Shown here: one piece after another, positions 18,648-26,311 of the stretch
Layout of the letters: each line of letters begins with the position of its first letter
Position numbering within the stretch: the stretch's first letter is position 1
Origin: Cryobacterium inferilacus
GTDB lineage: Bacteria; Actinomycetota; Actinomycetes; Actinomycetales; Microbacteriaceae
Assembly (NCBI RefSeq): GCF_019599185.1
Contig: NZ_JAIEUL010000001.1
Span: 124,001-188,000 of the forward strand
Length of the DNA: 64,000 nucleotides
Reading direction: 5' to 3'
Program-made: the position numbers and the translations under genes
The notes under the pieces: model-generated
Databases searched by the model: none
Told to the model about the DNA's origin: nothing
What the model saw: only the letters and a program-made list of their open reading frames with translations

Positions 18648-20678
18648 TCAGGCCAGGTCCATGCCGGCCGGGACGACCTCTGCGGGTGCTGCGGCGCCCT
18701 CGGCGAAGTCCGCGGCGCCGAGCACCTGCGCGCGCGTGCCGATAGCCGCGATGATCCGGCGGATGGCGTCGGCGACGGGGACCCCGTTCTCCTGGGTGCC
18801 GTCGCGGAACCGGAAGCTGACCGCACCGTTGGCGCGGTCGTCCTCGCCGACGATCAGCTGGAACGGGATCCGCTGCAGGGTGGCGTTGCGGATCTTCTTC
18901 TGCATCCGGTCGCTGGAGGAGTCCAGTTCCACGCGCACGCCCGCGGTCTTGAGTGTGGTGAGGACCTCCCAGAGGTAGTCCTCGTACTGCTCGGAGACGG
19001 GGATTCCGATGACCTGCACCGGGGAGAGCCAGACCGGGAAGGCACCGGCGTAGTGCTCGAGCAGGATTGCGAAGAAGCGTTCGATCGAACCGAGCAGTGC
19101 GCGGTGGATCATGACCGGCTGCTGCCGGGTGCCGTCCGGTGCGGTGTATTCGAGGTTGAACAGTTCCGGCTGGTTGAAGTCGAGCTGCACGGTGGACAGC
19201 TGCCAGGTGCGGCCGATCGCGTCGCGGGCCTGCACAGAGATCTTCGGACCGTAGAACGCCGCTCCGCCCGGGTCGGCGACGAGTTCGAGACCGGAGTCCA
19301 GTCCCACCTGCCGCAGGGTGTCCGTCGCCGCATCCCACTGCTCGTCGGTGCCGACGGACTTGGCGGGGTCACGGGTCGACAGTTCCAGGTAGAAGTCGGT
19401 GAGGCCATAGCCACGCAGGGTTTCGAAGACGAACTCGAGCTGGCTTGCCACCTCGGCGCGCACCTGGTCCTGCGTCACGTAGATGTGCGCGTCGTCCTGG
19501 GTGAGGCCACGCACGCGGGTGAGGCCCTGCAGGGTGCCGCTCTTCTCGTACCGGTAGACGGTGCCGAACTCCGCCAGACGCAGTGGGAGCTCACGGTAGC
19601 TGCGTCCGCGGGCCTTGAAGATGAGGTTGTGCATCGGGCAGTTCATCGGCTTGAGGTAGTAGTCCTGGCCCTGGCGGGTGACGTTCCCCTCTGCGTCGAC
19701 TTCCTCATCGAGGTGCATGGGCGGGAACATTCCGTCGCGGTACCAGTTCAGGTGCTGGCTGGTCTCGAACAGGTGACCCTTGGTGATGTGCGGGGTGTTC
19801 ACGAGGTCGTACCCGTTGGCGAGCAGGCGCTCGCGCATGTAGTTCTCGATCTCGGACCGGATGATTCCGCCCTTGGGGTGGAACACGGCGAGGCCGGAGC
19901 CGATCTCCTCCGGGAAGGAGAACAGATCCAGTTCCGCACCGAGCTTGCGGTGGTCGCGCTTGGCGGCTTCGGCCAGGCGGGCCTGGTAGGCGCGGAGTTC
20001 GTCCTTGCTGGGCCAGGCGGTGCCGTAGACCCGCTGCAGCTGCGGGTTCTTCTCCGACCCGCGCCAGTATGCGGCGGCGAGACGGGTGAGGGAATAGCCG
20101 TTGCCGATCATGCGGGTGTTGGGCAGGTGCGGGCCGCGGCAGAGGTCCTTCCACACGGTCTCGCCGGTCTTCGGGTCGACGTTGTCGTAGATGGTCAGCT
20201 CGGCGCCGCCCACCTCGACGGATTCATTGTCCCCATCGTTGGTCGAGCCTGTCGAGACCCCCTTGATGCCGATGAGCTCGAGTTTGTAGGGCTCCGCGGC
20301 GAGTTCAGCGCGGGCCTCGTCATCGGTCACCACGCGGCGCACAAAACGCTGGCCCTGGCGGATGATGCGGTCCATGGCCTTTTCGAGCGACTTGATGTCC
20401 TCGGGGGTGAACGGCTCCGCGACGTCGAAGTCGTAGTAGAACCCGTCGGTGACGGGCGGGCCGATGCCCAGGCGGGCGGCGGGGTTCACCGTCTGCACGG
20501 CCTGGGCGAGCACGTGGGCGGCCGAGTGGCGCAGGATGCTGAGGCCGTCGGGCGAGTCGATGGTCACCGGGGTGACGTCATCGGTCTCGGTCACCGGGGT
20601 GGCGAGGTCCCTGAGCTCGCCGTTGACGCGCATGGCGACAACGGATCGGTCGGTGAATAGCTCAAAACCGTCAACCAC
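18648..20678 (-). CDS. thrS: threonyl-tRNA synthetase
   Basis: Charges tRNA-Thr. 676 residues from a GTG at 20678 preceded by AAGGGAG at good distance. Order: short N-terminal TGS-like region ([19 protein letters not shown]), editing domain with [12 protein letters not shown], class II catalytic core with [20 protein letters not shown] and the zinc-site region [15 protein letters not shown], and a C-terminal anticodon-binding domain ([20 protein letters not shown]). No T-box-like leader is visible in the 70 bases upstream. Followed by the HIT gene. Confidence 0.97.
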   Translation of the reverse strand: MVDGFELFTDRSVVAMRVNGELRDLATPVTETDDVTPVTIDSPDGLSILRHSAAHVLAQAVQTVNPAARLGIGPPVTDGFYYDFDVAEPFTPEDIKSLEKAMDRIIRQGQRFVRRVVTDDEARAELAAEPYKLELIGIKGVSTGSTNDGDNESVEVGGAELTIYDNVDPKTGETVWKDLCRGPHLPNTRMIGNGYSLTRLAAAYWRGSEKNPQLQRVYGTAWPSKDELRAYQARLAEAAKRDHRKLGAELDLFSFPEEIGSGLAVFHPKGGIIRSEIENYMRERLLANGYDLVNTPHITKGHLFETSQHLNWYRDGMFPPMHLDEEVDAEGNVTRQGQDYYLKPMNCPMHNLIFKARGRSYRELPLRLAEFGTVYRYEKSGTLQGLTRVRGLTQDDAHIYVTQDQVRAEVASQLEFVFETLRGYGLTDFYLELSTRDPAKSVGTDEQWDAATDTLRQVGLDSGLELVADPGGAAFYGPKISVQARDAIGRTWQLSTVQLDFNQPELFNLEYTAPDGTRQQPVMIHRALLGSIERFFAILLEHYAGAFPVWLSPVQVIGIPVSEQYEDYLWEVLTTLKTAGVRVELDSSSDRMQKKIRNATLQRIPFQLIVGEDDRANGAVSFRFRDGTQENGVPVADAIRRIIAAIGTRAQVLGAADFAEGAAAPAEVVPAGMDLA

Positions 20679-20748
20679 GTGTATAGCTCCCTTGAATTAC
20701 GAATCACTCAACTTTAGCGGGCGCCGGTGGGCGCGGTGACGGCGCTGA

Positions 20749-21381
20749 TCAGGGAGCGAATGGGGGCTGCAGGCCCACGGTGGCGCAGAACCCGTCCGGG
20801 TCGTCGGCCTGCGCGGTTTCCGGGTTCCACTCGTCCGCCACTACGGGAAACACCGAGTAGACGCCGTCGGGGCGCAGGCAGGCCTGCAGACGAGGTGCTG
20901 CGGGTACAGGGGCGCCGGTCGCCGGGTCCGCCAGAGCATCGGACAATGGTGCGGTGGTGGCGGCCGCGGCGGAATCGTCCAGCGGCGAATCACCGCCGTT
21001 CCCCACGATGCCGAACAGGTCGATCGCCCACACCGCAGCGCAGTTCGTGATGGCAGCGCTGGACGGGTCGACCACCGGTGCCAGCGAGGTCACGGTGCCG
21101 TCAGGGGCGACCTGGTCGGTGGGGCTGCCGACCTGGGTGACATCGGCATCGGTGTTCGCCTCGGCGTAGCAGTACGTCGACAGGGACTGGAGTTCGGGTG
21201 TTGCCAGAGTGACCCAGGCCGTTGCGCCTGCACCGGCGAGAAGGAGCGCCGTCGCGGCCGCCAGCACGGTGCGGTGACGTCGCCTCCGCTGGGTCTGTCG
21301 GGTCGCCACGGTGTCGAGAAGGCGCTCTTCGAACCGAACGAAGTCGTCGTTCGTCGGCGGGAGCAGGTTACTGGGCAGCAT
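20749..21381 (-). CDS. single-span membrane protein, possible anti-sigma partner
   Basis: 210 residues: a charged cytoplasmic N terminus (FVRFEERLLDTVATRQTQRR), one membrane helix at about 38-58 (TVLAAATALLLAGAGATAWV) and an external domain of about 150 residues with four cysteines. It has a strong AAAGGAGG site and its start lies 14 bases inside the sigma-factor gene, so the two are coupled. Such pairs often encode sigma and anti-sigma, but I see no zinc-binding ZAS motif and no conserved anti-sigma domain. The regulatory role is inferred only from position. Confidence 0.7.
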   Translation of the reverse strand: MLPSNLLPPTNDDFVRFEERLLDTVATRQTQRRRRHRTVLAAATALLLAGAGATAWVTLATPELQSLSTYCYAEANTDADVTQVGSPTDQVAPDGTVTSLAPVVDPSSAAITNCAAVWAIDLFGIVGNGGDSPLDDSAAAATTAPLSDALADPATGAPVPAAPRLQACLRPDGVYSVFPVVADEWNPETAQADDPDGFCATVGLQPPFAP

Positions 21382-22030
21382 GATTCGGTCCTCCTTTCAA
21401 GAGCGTGAGTTCGTCGCGGAGACGGCCCTTCAGGCGCGAGAGGCGGTTGCGCACCGTGGCGTGGGTGATACCCAGGCGTCCGGCGGCCTGTTCGTAGCTG
21501 AGGTCGTCGACGAGGCAGAGCGCGAAGATGCGTTGGTCCACCTCCGGCAGGGTGGCCATGATGGCGTGGATGTTACGCATGGCCTCGTTCGCGATGGCCA
21601 CGCTTTCCGGCGACGGGAGGTCGGCGGCCAGGTCGAGGCCCTCGTCGAGGCTGTCCCTGGGGCGGCGGACCTCGGCACGCCGCCGGTTCAGGGCCAGGTA
21701 TCTGGCCGTCGTGACGAGCCAGGGCGCCATCGACTCCCCCACCAGGTCAATGCCGGCACGTTTGGTCCACAGGGTCAGGAAGGCATCCTGCAGCACCTCT
21801 TCGGCATCCGGGCGAGAGTGCGTGACCGCGAACGCGGCCCAGTAGACCGTGCGTTGGTGCTCGCGGAAGAGAGCGCGGAAGGCCTGGCGGTCGCCGGCCC
21901 GCACCCTCGCGAACAGTTCGAGGTCGGTCGGGACCGGGGCTGCAGCATCCGCGGTGGCGAGGTGCGGTGCGGCGGCATCCGCCGAGGCGGCGTCGGGAAT
22001 CGACACCGGCCGCTGCAGAGCCTCCCCCAT
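21368..22030 (-). CDS. ECF-type RNA polymerase sigma factor
   Basis: Directs RNA polymerase to a specific promoter set. 220 residues from the chosen start. Region 2 spans about 35-100 (FRALFREHQRTVYWAAFAVT, EEVLQDAFLTLWTKRAG) and region 4 about 150-205 (MATLPEVDQRIFALCLVDDL, GRLGITHATVRNRLSRLKGR), with no region 3, as in ECF factors. I choose the ATG at 22030 because GGGGGAGG stands ideally before it, but in-frame ATGs at 22045, 22057 and 22072 are also possible since a tandem repeat supplies a new SD and start each time. Coupled to the downstream membrane protein gene. Confidence 0.88.
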   Translation of the reverse strand: MGEALQRPVSIPDAASADAAAPHLATADAAAPVPTDLELFARVRAGDRQAFRALFREHQRTVYWAAFAVTHSRPDAEEVLQDAFLTLWTKRAGIDLVGESMAPWLVTTARYLALNRRRAEVRRPRDSLDEGLDLAADLPSPESVAIANEAMRNIHAIMATLPEVDQRIFALCLVDDLSYEQAAGRLGITHATVRNRLSRLKGRLRDELTLLKGGPNHAAQ

Positions 22031-22057
22031 CGTCGCCTCCCCCATTGCCTCCCCCAT
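22020..22057 (-). repeat. three copies of an 11-bp start/SD repeat at the sigma gene start
   Basis: The unit ATGGGGGAGGC (minus strand) occurs at 22047-22057, 22035-22045 and 22020-22030. Each copy carries an in-frame ATG followed by a GGGGGAGG that can serve as ribosome site for the next ATG, giving the protein opening MGEAMGEATMGEA. Confidence 0.8.
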
Positions 22058-22220
22058 TGACTGCGATCCCACGGAAGCACCGCCCCTGTCACCGATAAGT
22101 GTTCGGCACGAGTCATATCGTCTCAGAGTGCCTCGGAGGGCGTGGGGACAACCGCGCGGCCGAAGCCAGAGGGGCGGGTCCTGGAGCGAGCCGGAGCGCG
22201 CTCGGTGGGGAATATCTGTG

Positions 22221-22292
22221 TGGGCGATACTGGGATCGAACCAGTGACCTCTTCCGTGTCAGGGAAGCGCGCTACCGCTGCGCCAATCGCCC
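22221..22292 (-). tRNA. tRNA-Val (anticodon GAC), copy 1
   Basis: 72 bases that fold as a tRNA on the minus strand: acceptor GGGCGAT/ATCGCCC, anticodon arm CTTCC-CTGACAC-GGAAG giving GAC, T arm ACTGG-TTCGATC-CCAGT, discriminator A. CCA is not encoded. Last tRNA of the downstream Gly-Cys-Val cassette; identical to 22703-22774. Confidence 0.96.
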
Positions 22293-22317
22293 AAGGCCGC
22301 GACGTGAATCGCGGAAC

Positions 22318-22391
22318 TGGAGGTGGATACGGGATTCGAACCCGTGTAGACGGCTTTGCAGGCCGTTGCCTCGCCTCTCGGCCAATCCACC
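22318..22391 (-). tRNA. tRNA-Cys (anticodon GCA), copy 1
   Basis: Minus-strand cloverleaf with acceptor GGTGGAT/ATCCACC, anticodon arm ACGGC-CTGCAAA-GCCGT (GCA), T arm ACGGG-TTCGAAT-CCCGT, discriminator U. Here the CCA end is encoded (22318-22320). It differs from copy 2 in the anticodon stem and in one nearby base. Confidence 0.96.
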
Positions 22392-22417
22392 GTGTTCCAT
22401 CAAACGTGTGCACCCAA

Positions 22418-22440
22418 AGAAAAACGGCCTCTCGGCCGAG
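22418..22440 (-). terminator. hairpin between tRNA-Gly and tRNA-Cys, copy 1
   Basis: CGGCC and GGCCG (22425-22438, loop TCTC) followed on the minus strand by GTTTTTCTTT. It resembles an intrinsic terminator or RNA-processing site inside the tRNA cassette. The equivalent hairpin is kept in copy 2 at 22962-22975. Confidence 0.45.
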
Positions 22441-22448
22441 TTTCTTCG

Positions 22449-22520
22449 AGCGGATGACGAGATTCGAACTCGCGACCCTCACCTTGGCAAGGTGATGCGC
22501 TACCACTGCGCCACATCCGC
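22449..22520 (-). tRNA. tRNA-Gly (anticodon GCC), copy 1
   Basis: 72 bases on the minus strand: acceptor GCGGATG/CATCCGC, anticodon arm TCACC-TTGCCAA-GGTGA (GCC), T arm GCGAG-TTCGAAT-CTCGT, discriminator U. CCA not encoded. First tRNA of the downstream cassette. A TAGAGT-type -10 element is conserved about 30 bases upstream, but the matching -35 seen in copy 2 is absent. Confidence 0.96.
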
Positions 22521-22650
22521 AACTGCTCGCATTTCTGCGTGCTTGGAAGACTCTACTCGATCCTGGGGGCGCCGTGTGCACACGACGCGCCTCAGGCGCC
22601 CAGTCCGGCGCGAAATTGCCCGTTTAGCCGCGGAATCCCGGGGCAAAACA

Positions 22651-22679
22651 AAAAACCCCCGGGTTTACCGGGGGTTTTT
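22651..22679. terminator. bidirectional terminator between the two tRNA cassettes
   Basis: AAAAACCCCCGG (22651-22662) and its exact complement (22668-22679) enclose GTTTA: a perfect 12-bp stem ending in five U residues in either direction. On the minus strand it ends the transcript of the upstream Gly-Cys-Val cassette. Confidence 0.9.
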
Positions 22680-22702
22680 GATCCTGCCTTGGTGTTTCTC
22701 TG

Positions 22703-22774
22703 TGGGCGATACTGGGATCGAACCAGTGACCTCTTCCGTGTCAGGGAAGCGCGCTACCGCTGCGCCAATCGCCC
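22703..22774 (-). tRNA. tRNA-Val (anticodon GAC), copy 2
   Basis: Base-for-base the same as 22221-22292: acceptor GGGCGAT/ATCGCCC and anticodon loop CTGACAC. Last tRNA of the upstream cassette, 23 bases before the terminator. Confidence 0.96.
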
Positions 22775-22813
22775 AGATCCTGTGATGTACGCGACTCTCA
22801 GTACGTCTCAGGC

Positions 22814-22887
22814 TGGAGGTGGATACGGGATTCGAACCCGTGTATACGGCTTTGCAGGCCGCTGCCTCGCCTCTCGGCCAATCCACC
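22814..22887 (-). tRNA. tRNA-Cys (anticodon GCA), copy 2
   Basis: Same acceptor, T arm and anticodon loop as 22318-22391, with CCA encoded at 22814-22816. The anticodon stem reads GCGGC/GCCGT, leaving a G-U pair at its outer end where copy 1 has A-U, and one neighbouring base differs. Confidence 0.96.
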
Positions 22888-22961
22888 GTGCTTGTTTATG
22901 CCGTAACTTCCAAAGCCGTGCTCTCCCCGAAGAGAATGCCGTGCCGTTCCAACAAAGAGAA

Positions 22962-22975
22962 CGGCCTTTCGGCCG
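22962..22975 (-). terminator. hairpin between tRNA-Gly and tRNA-Cys, copy 2
   Basis: CGGCC-TTTC-GGCCG, the counterpart of the copy 1 hairpin; on the minus strand GTTCTCTTTG follows. Its retention while the rest of the spacer changed suggests a role in processing or partial termination. Confidence 0.4.
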
Positions 22976-22985
22976 ATTTCTTTCG

Positions 22986-23057
22986 AGCGGATGACGAGAT
23001 TCGAACTCGCGACCCTCACCTTGGCAAGGTGATGCGCTACCACTGCGCCACATCCGC
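22986..23057 (-). tRNA. tRNA-Gly (anticodon GCC), copy 2
   Basis: Identical in sequence to 22449-22520, with anticodon loop TTGCCAA. First tRNA of the upstream cassette and closest to the recognised promoter at 23087-23116. Confidence 0.96.
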
Positions 23058-23086
23058 AACTGCCCGCATCTCTGCGTGCTTTGAAG

Positions 23087-23116
23087 ACTCTAGCCGATAG
23101 TGCGGCGCATATTCAA
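23087..23116 (-). promoter_or_regulatory. promoter of the upstream Gly-Cys-Val tRNA cassette
   Basis: On the minus strand TTGAAT (23111-23116) and TAGAGT (23087-23092) are separated by 18 bases, a good housekeeping-type promoter, 30 bases before mature tRNA-Gly. Confidence 0.65.
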
Positions 23117-23216
23117 ACCGAGCGATCACCGCGTGTCGCGGGCTCTCGATGTGCGCTCGGGCCCCGGTCTGGTCTAGTATCAAATGTCGCAGTCGAGAGG
23201 TTTTCGAATGTGGTTC

Positions 23217-23289
23217 GGGCGATTGGCGCAGCTGGTAGCGCGCTTCCTTCACACGGAAGAGGTCGTGGGTTCGAGTCCCGCATCGCCCA
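23217..23289 (+). tRNA. tRNA-Val (anticodon CAC)
   Basis: 73 bases on the plus strand: acceptor GGGCGAT/ATCGCCC, D arm with GCGCAGCTGGTAGCGC, anticodon arm CTTCC-TTCACAC-GGAAG (CAC), T arm GTGGG-TTCGAGT-CCCGC, discriminator A. CCA not encoded. Divergent from the cassette; a TAGTAT -10-like element lies at 23175-23180. Confidence 0.96.
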
Positions 23290-23293
23290 CAGA

Positions 23294-23320
23294 AAAACCC
23301 CCGGTGAACCCGGGGGTTTT
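23294..23320. terminator. bidirectional terminator of tRNA-Val(CAC) and glpX
   Basis: AAAACCCCCGG (23294-23304) pairs with CCGGGGGTTTT (23310-23320) around TGAAC. It lies 4 bases after tRNA-Val(CAC) and 41 bases after the stop of the convergent glpX-like gene, and can serve both. Confidence 0.85.
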
Positions 23321-23361
23321 CTTGTTCCTACTGCTCGGCAGCCGGCTCAGGCGAGGTCGGC

Positions 23362-24264
23362 TCAGCCGATAGCCGTGCACGCGAACAGCACCCGGTCGCT
23401 GGAGACCAGGTCGTCCAGGGTCAGCACCCGGTCCAGGTCGTGGCCCGCCGCCACCGCCGCACGCATTTGGGCGTCGCCCTGAGGCGCAAGTCGCCCCTCC
23501 ATGAACCCGCCCAGCGCCCGCACGGCGCAGGCGGTGAGAACGCCCTCCGGTGTGCCGCCGATACCCATCACCACGTCGATATCGCCGCCGGGGGTTGCCG
23601 CGGCGACCGCGGTCGACACGTCGCCCTCCCCCGCCAGCGCGACCCGGGCACCGATCGCCCTGAGTTCCGCGACCAGGCCGTGGTGCCGCGGCTTGTCGAG
23701 CACGGCCACCGTGATCTCCTGCACGGGCTTGTCCAGCGCCACGGCCAGGCGCCGAACGTTCTCGGTCGGAGTCGCCCGCAGGTCGAGCGCTCCCCTGGCG
23801 GGGGCGGAGGAGATCAGCTTGTCCATGTAGAACACGTCGGTGGGGTCGAACAGGCTGCCGCGCGGGGCGAGGGCGATGACGCTCACCGATCCGGGCAAGC
23901 CCTCCTGCACGAGCCGGGTGCCGTCGAGGGGGTCGACGGCGATGTCGCACGCCGGACCGGTGCCGCTTCCGAGCTCTTCCCCGTTGGCCAGCATCGGCGC
24001 CTCATCCTTCTCCCCCTCCCCGATCACCACGTAACCGGCGAACGGCGCGGGCAGCAGCTCGGCGCGCATCGCGGCGACTGCCGCCGCATCCGCCGCGTTC
24101 TTGTCACCGCGGCCGAACCAGGCGCCCGCGGCGATCGCGGCGGCGCTCGTGGCTGCCCGCACGGCCTCGACCAGGGCGGCGGAGTAGTGTTCGGCGCCGA
24201 TCACCGTGGTCTGCGCAGGCGTCAGGAGGCTCGTGCTGTCTTCGGGTGCGGTGTGGCTGCTCAT
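23362..24264 (-). CDS. glpX: class II fructose-1,6-bisphosphatase (GlpX), short at the C terminus
   Basis: Predicted to dephosphorylate fructose 1,6-bisphosphate in gluconeogenesis. 300 residues from the ATG at 24264. Metal-site motifs are present: VVIGEGEKDEAPML near 79-92 and DIAVDPLDGTRLVQEGLPGS from about 107, followed by VFYMDKLISSAP and DIDVVMGIGGTPEGVLTACA. The protein stops at RVLFACTAIG. Typical GlpX proteins continue about 30-45 residues with a G-x-T-x-G-x-LL segment and a final strand carrying a conserved Arg-Ser; none of this is encoded after the stop before the terminator. It may be reduced in activity, or one of two copies. Confidence 0.85.
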   Translation of the reverse strand: MSSHTAPEDSTSLLTPAQTTVIGAEHYSAALVEAVRAATSAAAIAAGAWFGRGDKNAADAAAVAAMRAELLPAPFAGYVVIGEGEKDEAPMLANGEELGSGTGPACDIAVDPLDGTRLVQEGLPGSVSVIALAPRGSLFDPTDVFYMDKLISSAPARGALDLRATPTENVRRLAVALDKPVQEITVAVLDKPRHHGLVAELRAIGARVALAGEGDVSTAVAAATPGGDIDVVMGIGGTPEGVLTACAVRALGGFMEGRLAPQGDAQMRAAVAAGHDLDRVLTLDDLVSSDRVLFACTAIG

Positions 24265-24318
24265 GGGAGTCGATGGTACTCGCCGCCCCGCTCCGCCCCG
24301 CTGGGTTACTCTCGTCAC

Positions 24319-24609
24319 GTGATCAGAGAACACGCCGTCCTGCCCGTCCGCCCCGGGAGCGAGGACGACTTCCTGGCGGCTTTTCGTGTTGCCAGGCCGC
24401 TCATCGAGTCGATGCCCGGGTTCCGTGGACTGAGCCTGTTGCGCTCGCTTGAGGCGCCCTCCTCGTTCCTGCTGCTGGTGGACTGGGACCGCCTCGAGGA
24501 CCACACCGAGGGCTTCAGGGGCTCCCCCGAATACGCTCGGTGGAAGGCCATGCTGCACCCGTTCTACGAGCCCTTCCCCGACGTTCAGCACTTCGTCGAC
24601 GTCATCTGA
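24319..24609 (+). CDS. antibiotic biosynthesis monooxygenase (ABM) domain protein
   Basis: 96 residues from a GTG at 24319: IREHAVLPVRPGSEDDFLAA, MPGFRGLSLLRSLEAPSSFL, LVDWDRLEDHTEGFRGSPEY and LHPFYEPFPDVQHF. This is the alpha+beta ferredoxin-like fold of ABM proteins, which range from quinol monooxygenases to heme-degrading enzymes and simple dimeric binders. No heme-ligand motif can be named. It is transcribed divergently from glpX with 54 bases between starts and stands alone before the DUF222/HNH gene. Confidence 0.8.
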   Translation: MIREHAVLPVRPGSEDDFLAAFRVARPLIESMPGFRGLSLLRSLEAPSSFLLLVDWDRLEDHTEGFRGSPEYARWKAMLHPFYEPFPDVQHFVDVI

Positions 24610-24708
24610 TCCGGTCAGGCCCTCCTCCACAACCCGCCGGTCAGAGGACCTTTCCACAACTGATCATTCAGGGCCTGGAGTGTCGGTGGTGGGTGCAACT
24701 ATGGGGGT

Positions 24709-26214
24709 ATGAGCAGCCCAGCAGAGCAGTTCTCAGACGACCCGGACGACCGGCCCGGCGACCCGAACGCGGGTGCCCGGGAGCAGGGGCACCGGCGGCG
24801 GCGATCGCTGCAGGAGCAGGCGCGGTCCACGCTGGCGAAGAAGATGGCCAGGGTCGCGAAGTCGCATCGCCGGATCGCGAAGGCGACCGCGCAACGTGCC
24901 CGGGACCTCGAGGACCTGCGGGAGTGGAGCGCGGACCCGGTCACCGCCAAGCTCCTGAATCCCGACTACGCCCGCGCCGGTGCGGCCGGGCCGGTGCTGA
25001 CGGATGCCGACGCGAGCCCACGGAAGATCGCGGCGTGGGAAAACCAGGAGATCGCCCGGCGCACGGTCATCAGCGAGGTTGCCTGCACCTTGCGCCTGGC
25101 CGAGCGCACCGCGGAGGGCCTGATCGGTGAGGCGGCCATGTTTGCCGGGCCGATGAAGGCGACGTTGACGGCGATGAGTCGCGGGGAGATCAGTTACCGG
25201 CACGGCCAGGTCCTGATGGAGCAACTCAGCTTCCTACCGCTGGAGGAAGTCGCGGAACTGGAAGCCCAGCTGCTGTCGGTGGCGACGGACCTCACCGTGG
25301 GCAAGCTTGCGGGCAGGGCCCGCCGAATGCGGGAACGGGCGCACCCGGAGACCATCACCACACGCGCCACCGAGGCGGTGAAAGAGCGCGGCGTCTGGTG
25401 GGAGGGCCGGCCCGACGGCATGGGCACCCTGACCTGGTACGGCACCGCGCAACAGACCCAGGCCGCGCACGACCGATTGACCAGCATCGCCGAAGCCACC
25501 CGCAACCGTGACTTCCAGGACGAGGCCATTCCCGAGGATCGGCGGCGCACGATCGGTCAGATCTGCGCCGATGCGGCCGGGGACCTGCTGCTGGACGGGG
25601 TCACCCCGACCGGGACCGGCGGCGGCATCCGCGGCAGCGTGATGATCACCGTCCCGGTACTCACCGCCATGGGAGAAAGCGACGCCCCCGGGTTTCTGGA
25701 GGGCTACGGGCCGATCCCGGCCGACGCCGCCCGGGAGATCGCCGCCGGGGCGCCGAGTTTCACCCGGCTGCTCACCCACCCGGAAACCGGCACCGTGCTC
25801 TCGGTCGGGAAAGACCACTACACAGTCCCCGCCGACCTCCGCCGGTGGCTGCGGTTGCGAGACGGCACCTGCCGGTTCCCCGGCTGCACCCGGCCGGCCT
25901 CCCGCAGCGACATCGACCACACCCGGCCCTGGGAGCACGGCGGACCCACCGACTACGACAACCTCGCCCACCTCTGCCGCGCGCACCACCGATTGAAACA
26001 CCAATCCCTCTGGTCCGTGACGCAGGAACCGGGCGGCGTGCTCGTCTGGACCTCCCCGGCCGGAGCGACCCACCGCACCTACCCGGAAACCGCCCTCGGC
26101 CCGCCACCGACACTGCCGCCGACTCCGTCCCCCACCCCGTCACCGGATACCGACACCACCTCGGCACCGGGTGAGTTCCGGGCGCGCGAGCTTCCCGAGG
26201 AGCCCCCCTTCTAG
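24709..26214 (+). CDS. DUF222 / HNH endonuclease domain protein (13E12 repeat family)
   Basis: 501 residues. The DUF222 region spans about 70-330 (ENQEIARRTVISEVACTLRL, GQVLMEQLSFLPLEEVAELE), and a C-terminal HNH motif follows at about 390-440: RDGTCRFPGCTRPASRSDID, HTRPWEHGGPTDYDNLAHLC, RAHHRLKHQ, with the Cys pairs and His expected for an HNH zinc site. The tail is Pro/Thr-rich. Actinobacteria carry many copies of this family; whether they act as nucleases is unknown. A GGGGG tract lies just before the ATG. No mobile-element borders are visible around it. Confidence 0.88.
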   Translation: MSSPAEQFSDDPDDRPGDPNAGAREQGHRRRRSLQEQARSTLAKKMARVAKSHRRIAKATAQRARDLEDLREWSADPVTAKLLNPDYARAGAAGPVLTDADASPRKIAAWENQEIARRTVISEVACTLRLAERTAEGLIGEAAMFAGPMKATLTAMSRGEISYRHGQVLMEQLSFLPLEEVAELEAQLLSVATDLTVGKLAGRARRMRERAHPETITTRATEAVKERGVWWEGRPDGMGTLTWYGTAQQTQAAHDRLTSIAEATRNRDFQDEAIPEDRRRTIGQICADAAGDLLLDGVTPTGTGGGIRGSVMITVPVLTAMGESDAPGFLEGYGPIPADAAREIAAGAPSFTRLLTHPETGTVLSVGKDHYTVPADLRRWLRLRDGTCRFPGCTRPASRSDIDHTRPWEHGGPTDYDNLAHLCRAHHRLKHQSLWSVTQEPGGVLVWTSPAGATHRTYPETALGPPPTLPPTPSPTPSPDTDTTSAPGEFRARELPEEPPF

Positions 26215-26285
26215 CAAAACCCAACCACGGCGTCGCCCACGCGGACCAACAGGACTTGCTACATCGGCAAGCGTAGTTGTCAGAT

Positions 26286-26301
26286 TGAAGCGGTCGCTTC
26301 A
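26286..26301. promoter_or_regulatory. candidate operator before the flavoprotein gene
   Basis: TGAAGCG-GT-CGCTTCA, two perfect 7-base arms around GT, ends 10 bases before the ATG at 26312. Its place over the ribosome-binding region suits a repressor site or a small RNA hairpin. Confidence 0.4.
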
Positions 26302-26311
26302 CGATGGTCAC

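Larger units (their letters stand above)
22221..23092 (-). repeat. tandem duplication of a Gly-Cys-Val tRNA cassette with its leader
   Basis: Two direct copies, about 22221-22560 and 22703-23092, each ordered Gly-Cys-Val in the direction of transcription. The tRNAs, the hairpin between Gly and Cys, and about 35 bases upstream of tRNA-Gly including TAGAGT are shared. Spacers between the tRNAs have diverged. A 12-bp terminator stem separates the copies. Confidence 0.85.

Noticed and set aside
20679..20748. T-box or other riboswitch before thrS
   Set aside because: Only 70 bases separate thrS from the next gene; no T-box core sequence or specifier hairpin can be seen.
22221..23289. A CRISPR array, suggested by repeated blocks
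   Set aside because: The repeated blocks are tRNA genes with full cloverleaf structure; spacing and length do not fit CRISPR repeats.
24709..26214. Homing endonuclease or mobile element at the DUF222/HNH gene
   Set aside because: No inverted repeats, intron or intein borders; the family is common as stand-alone chromosomal genes in actinobacteria.
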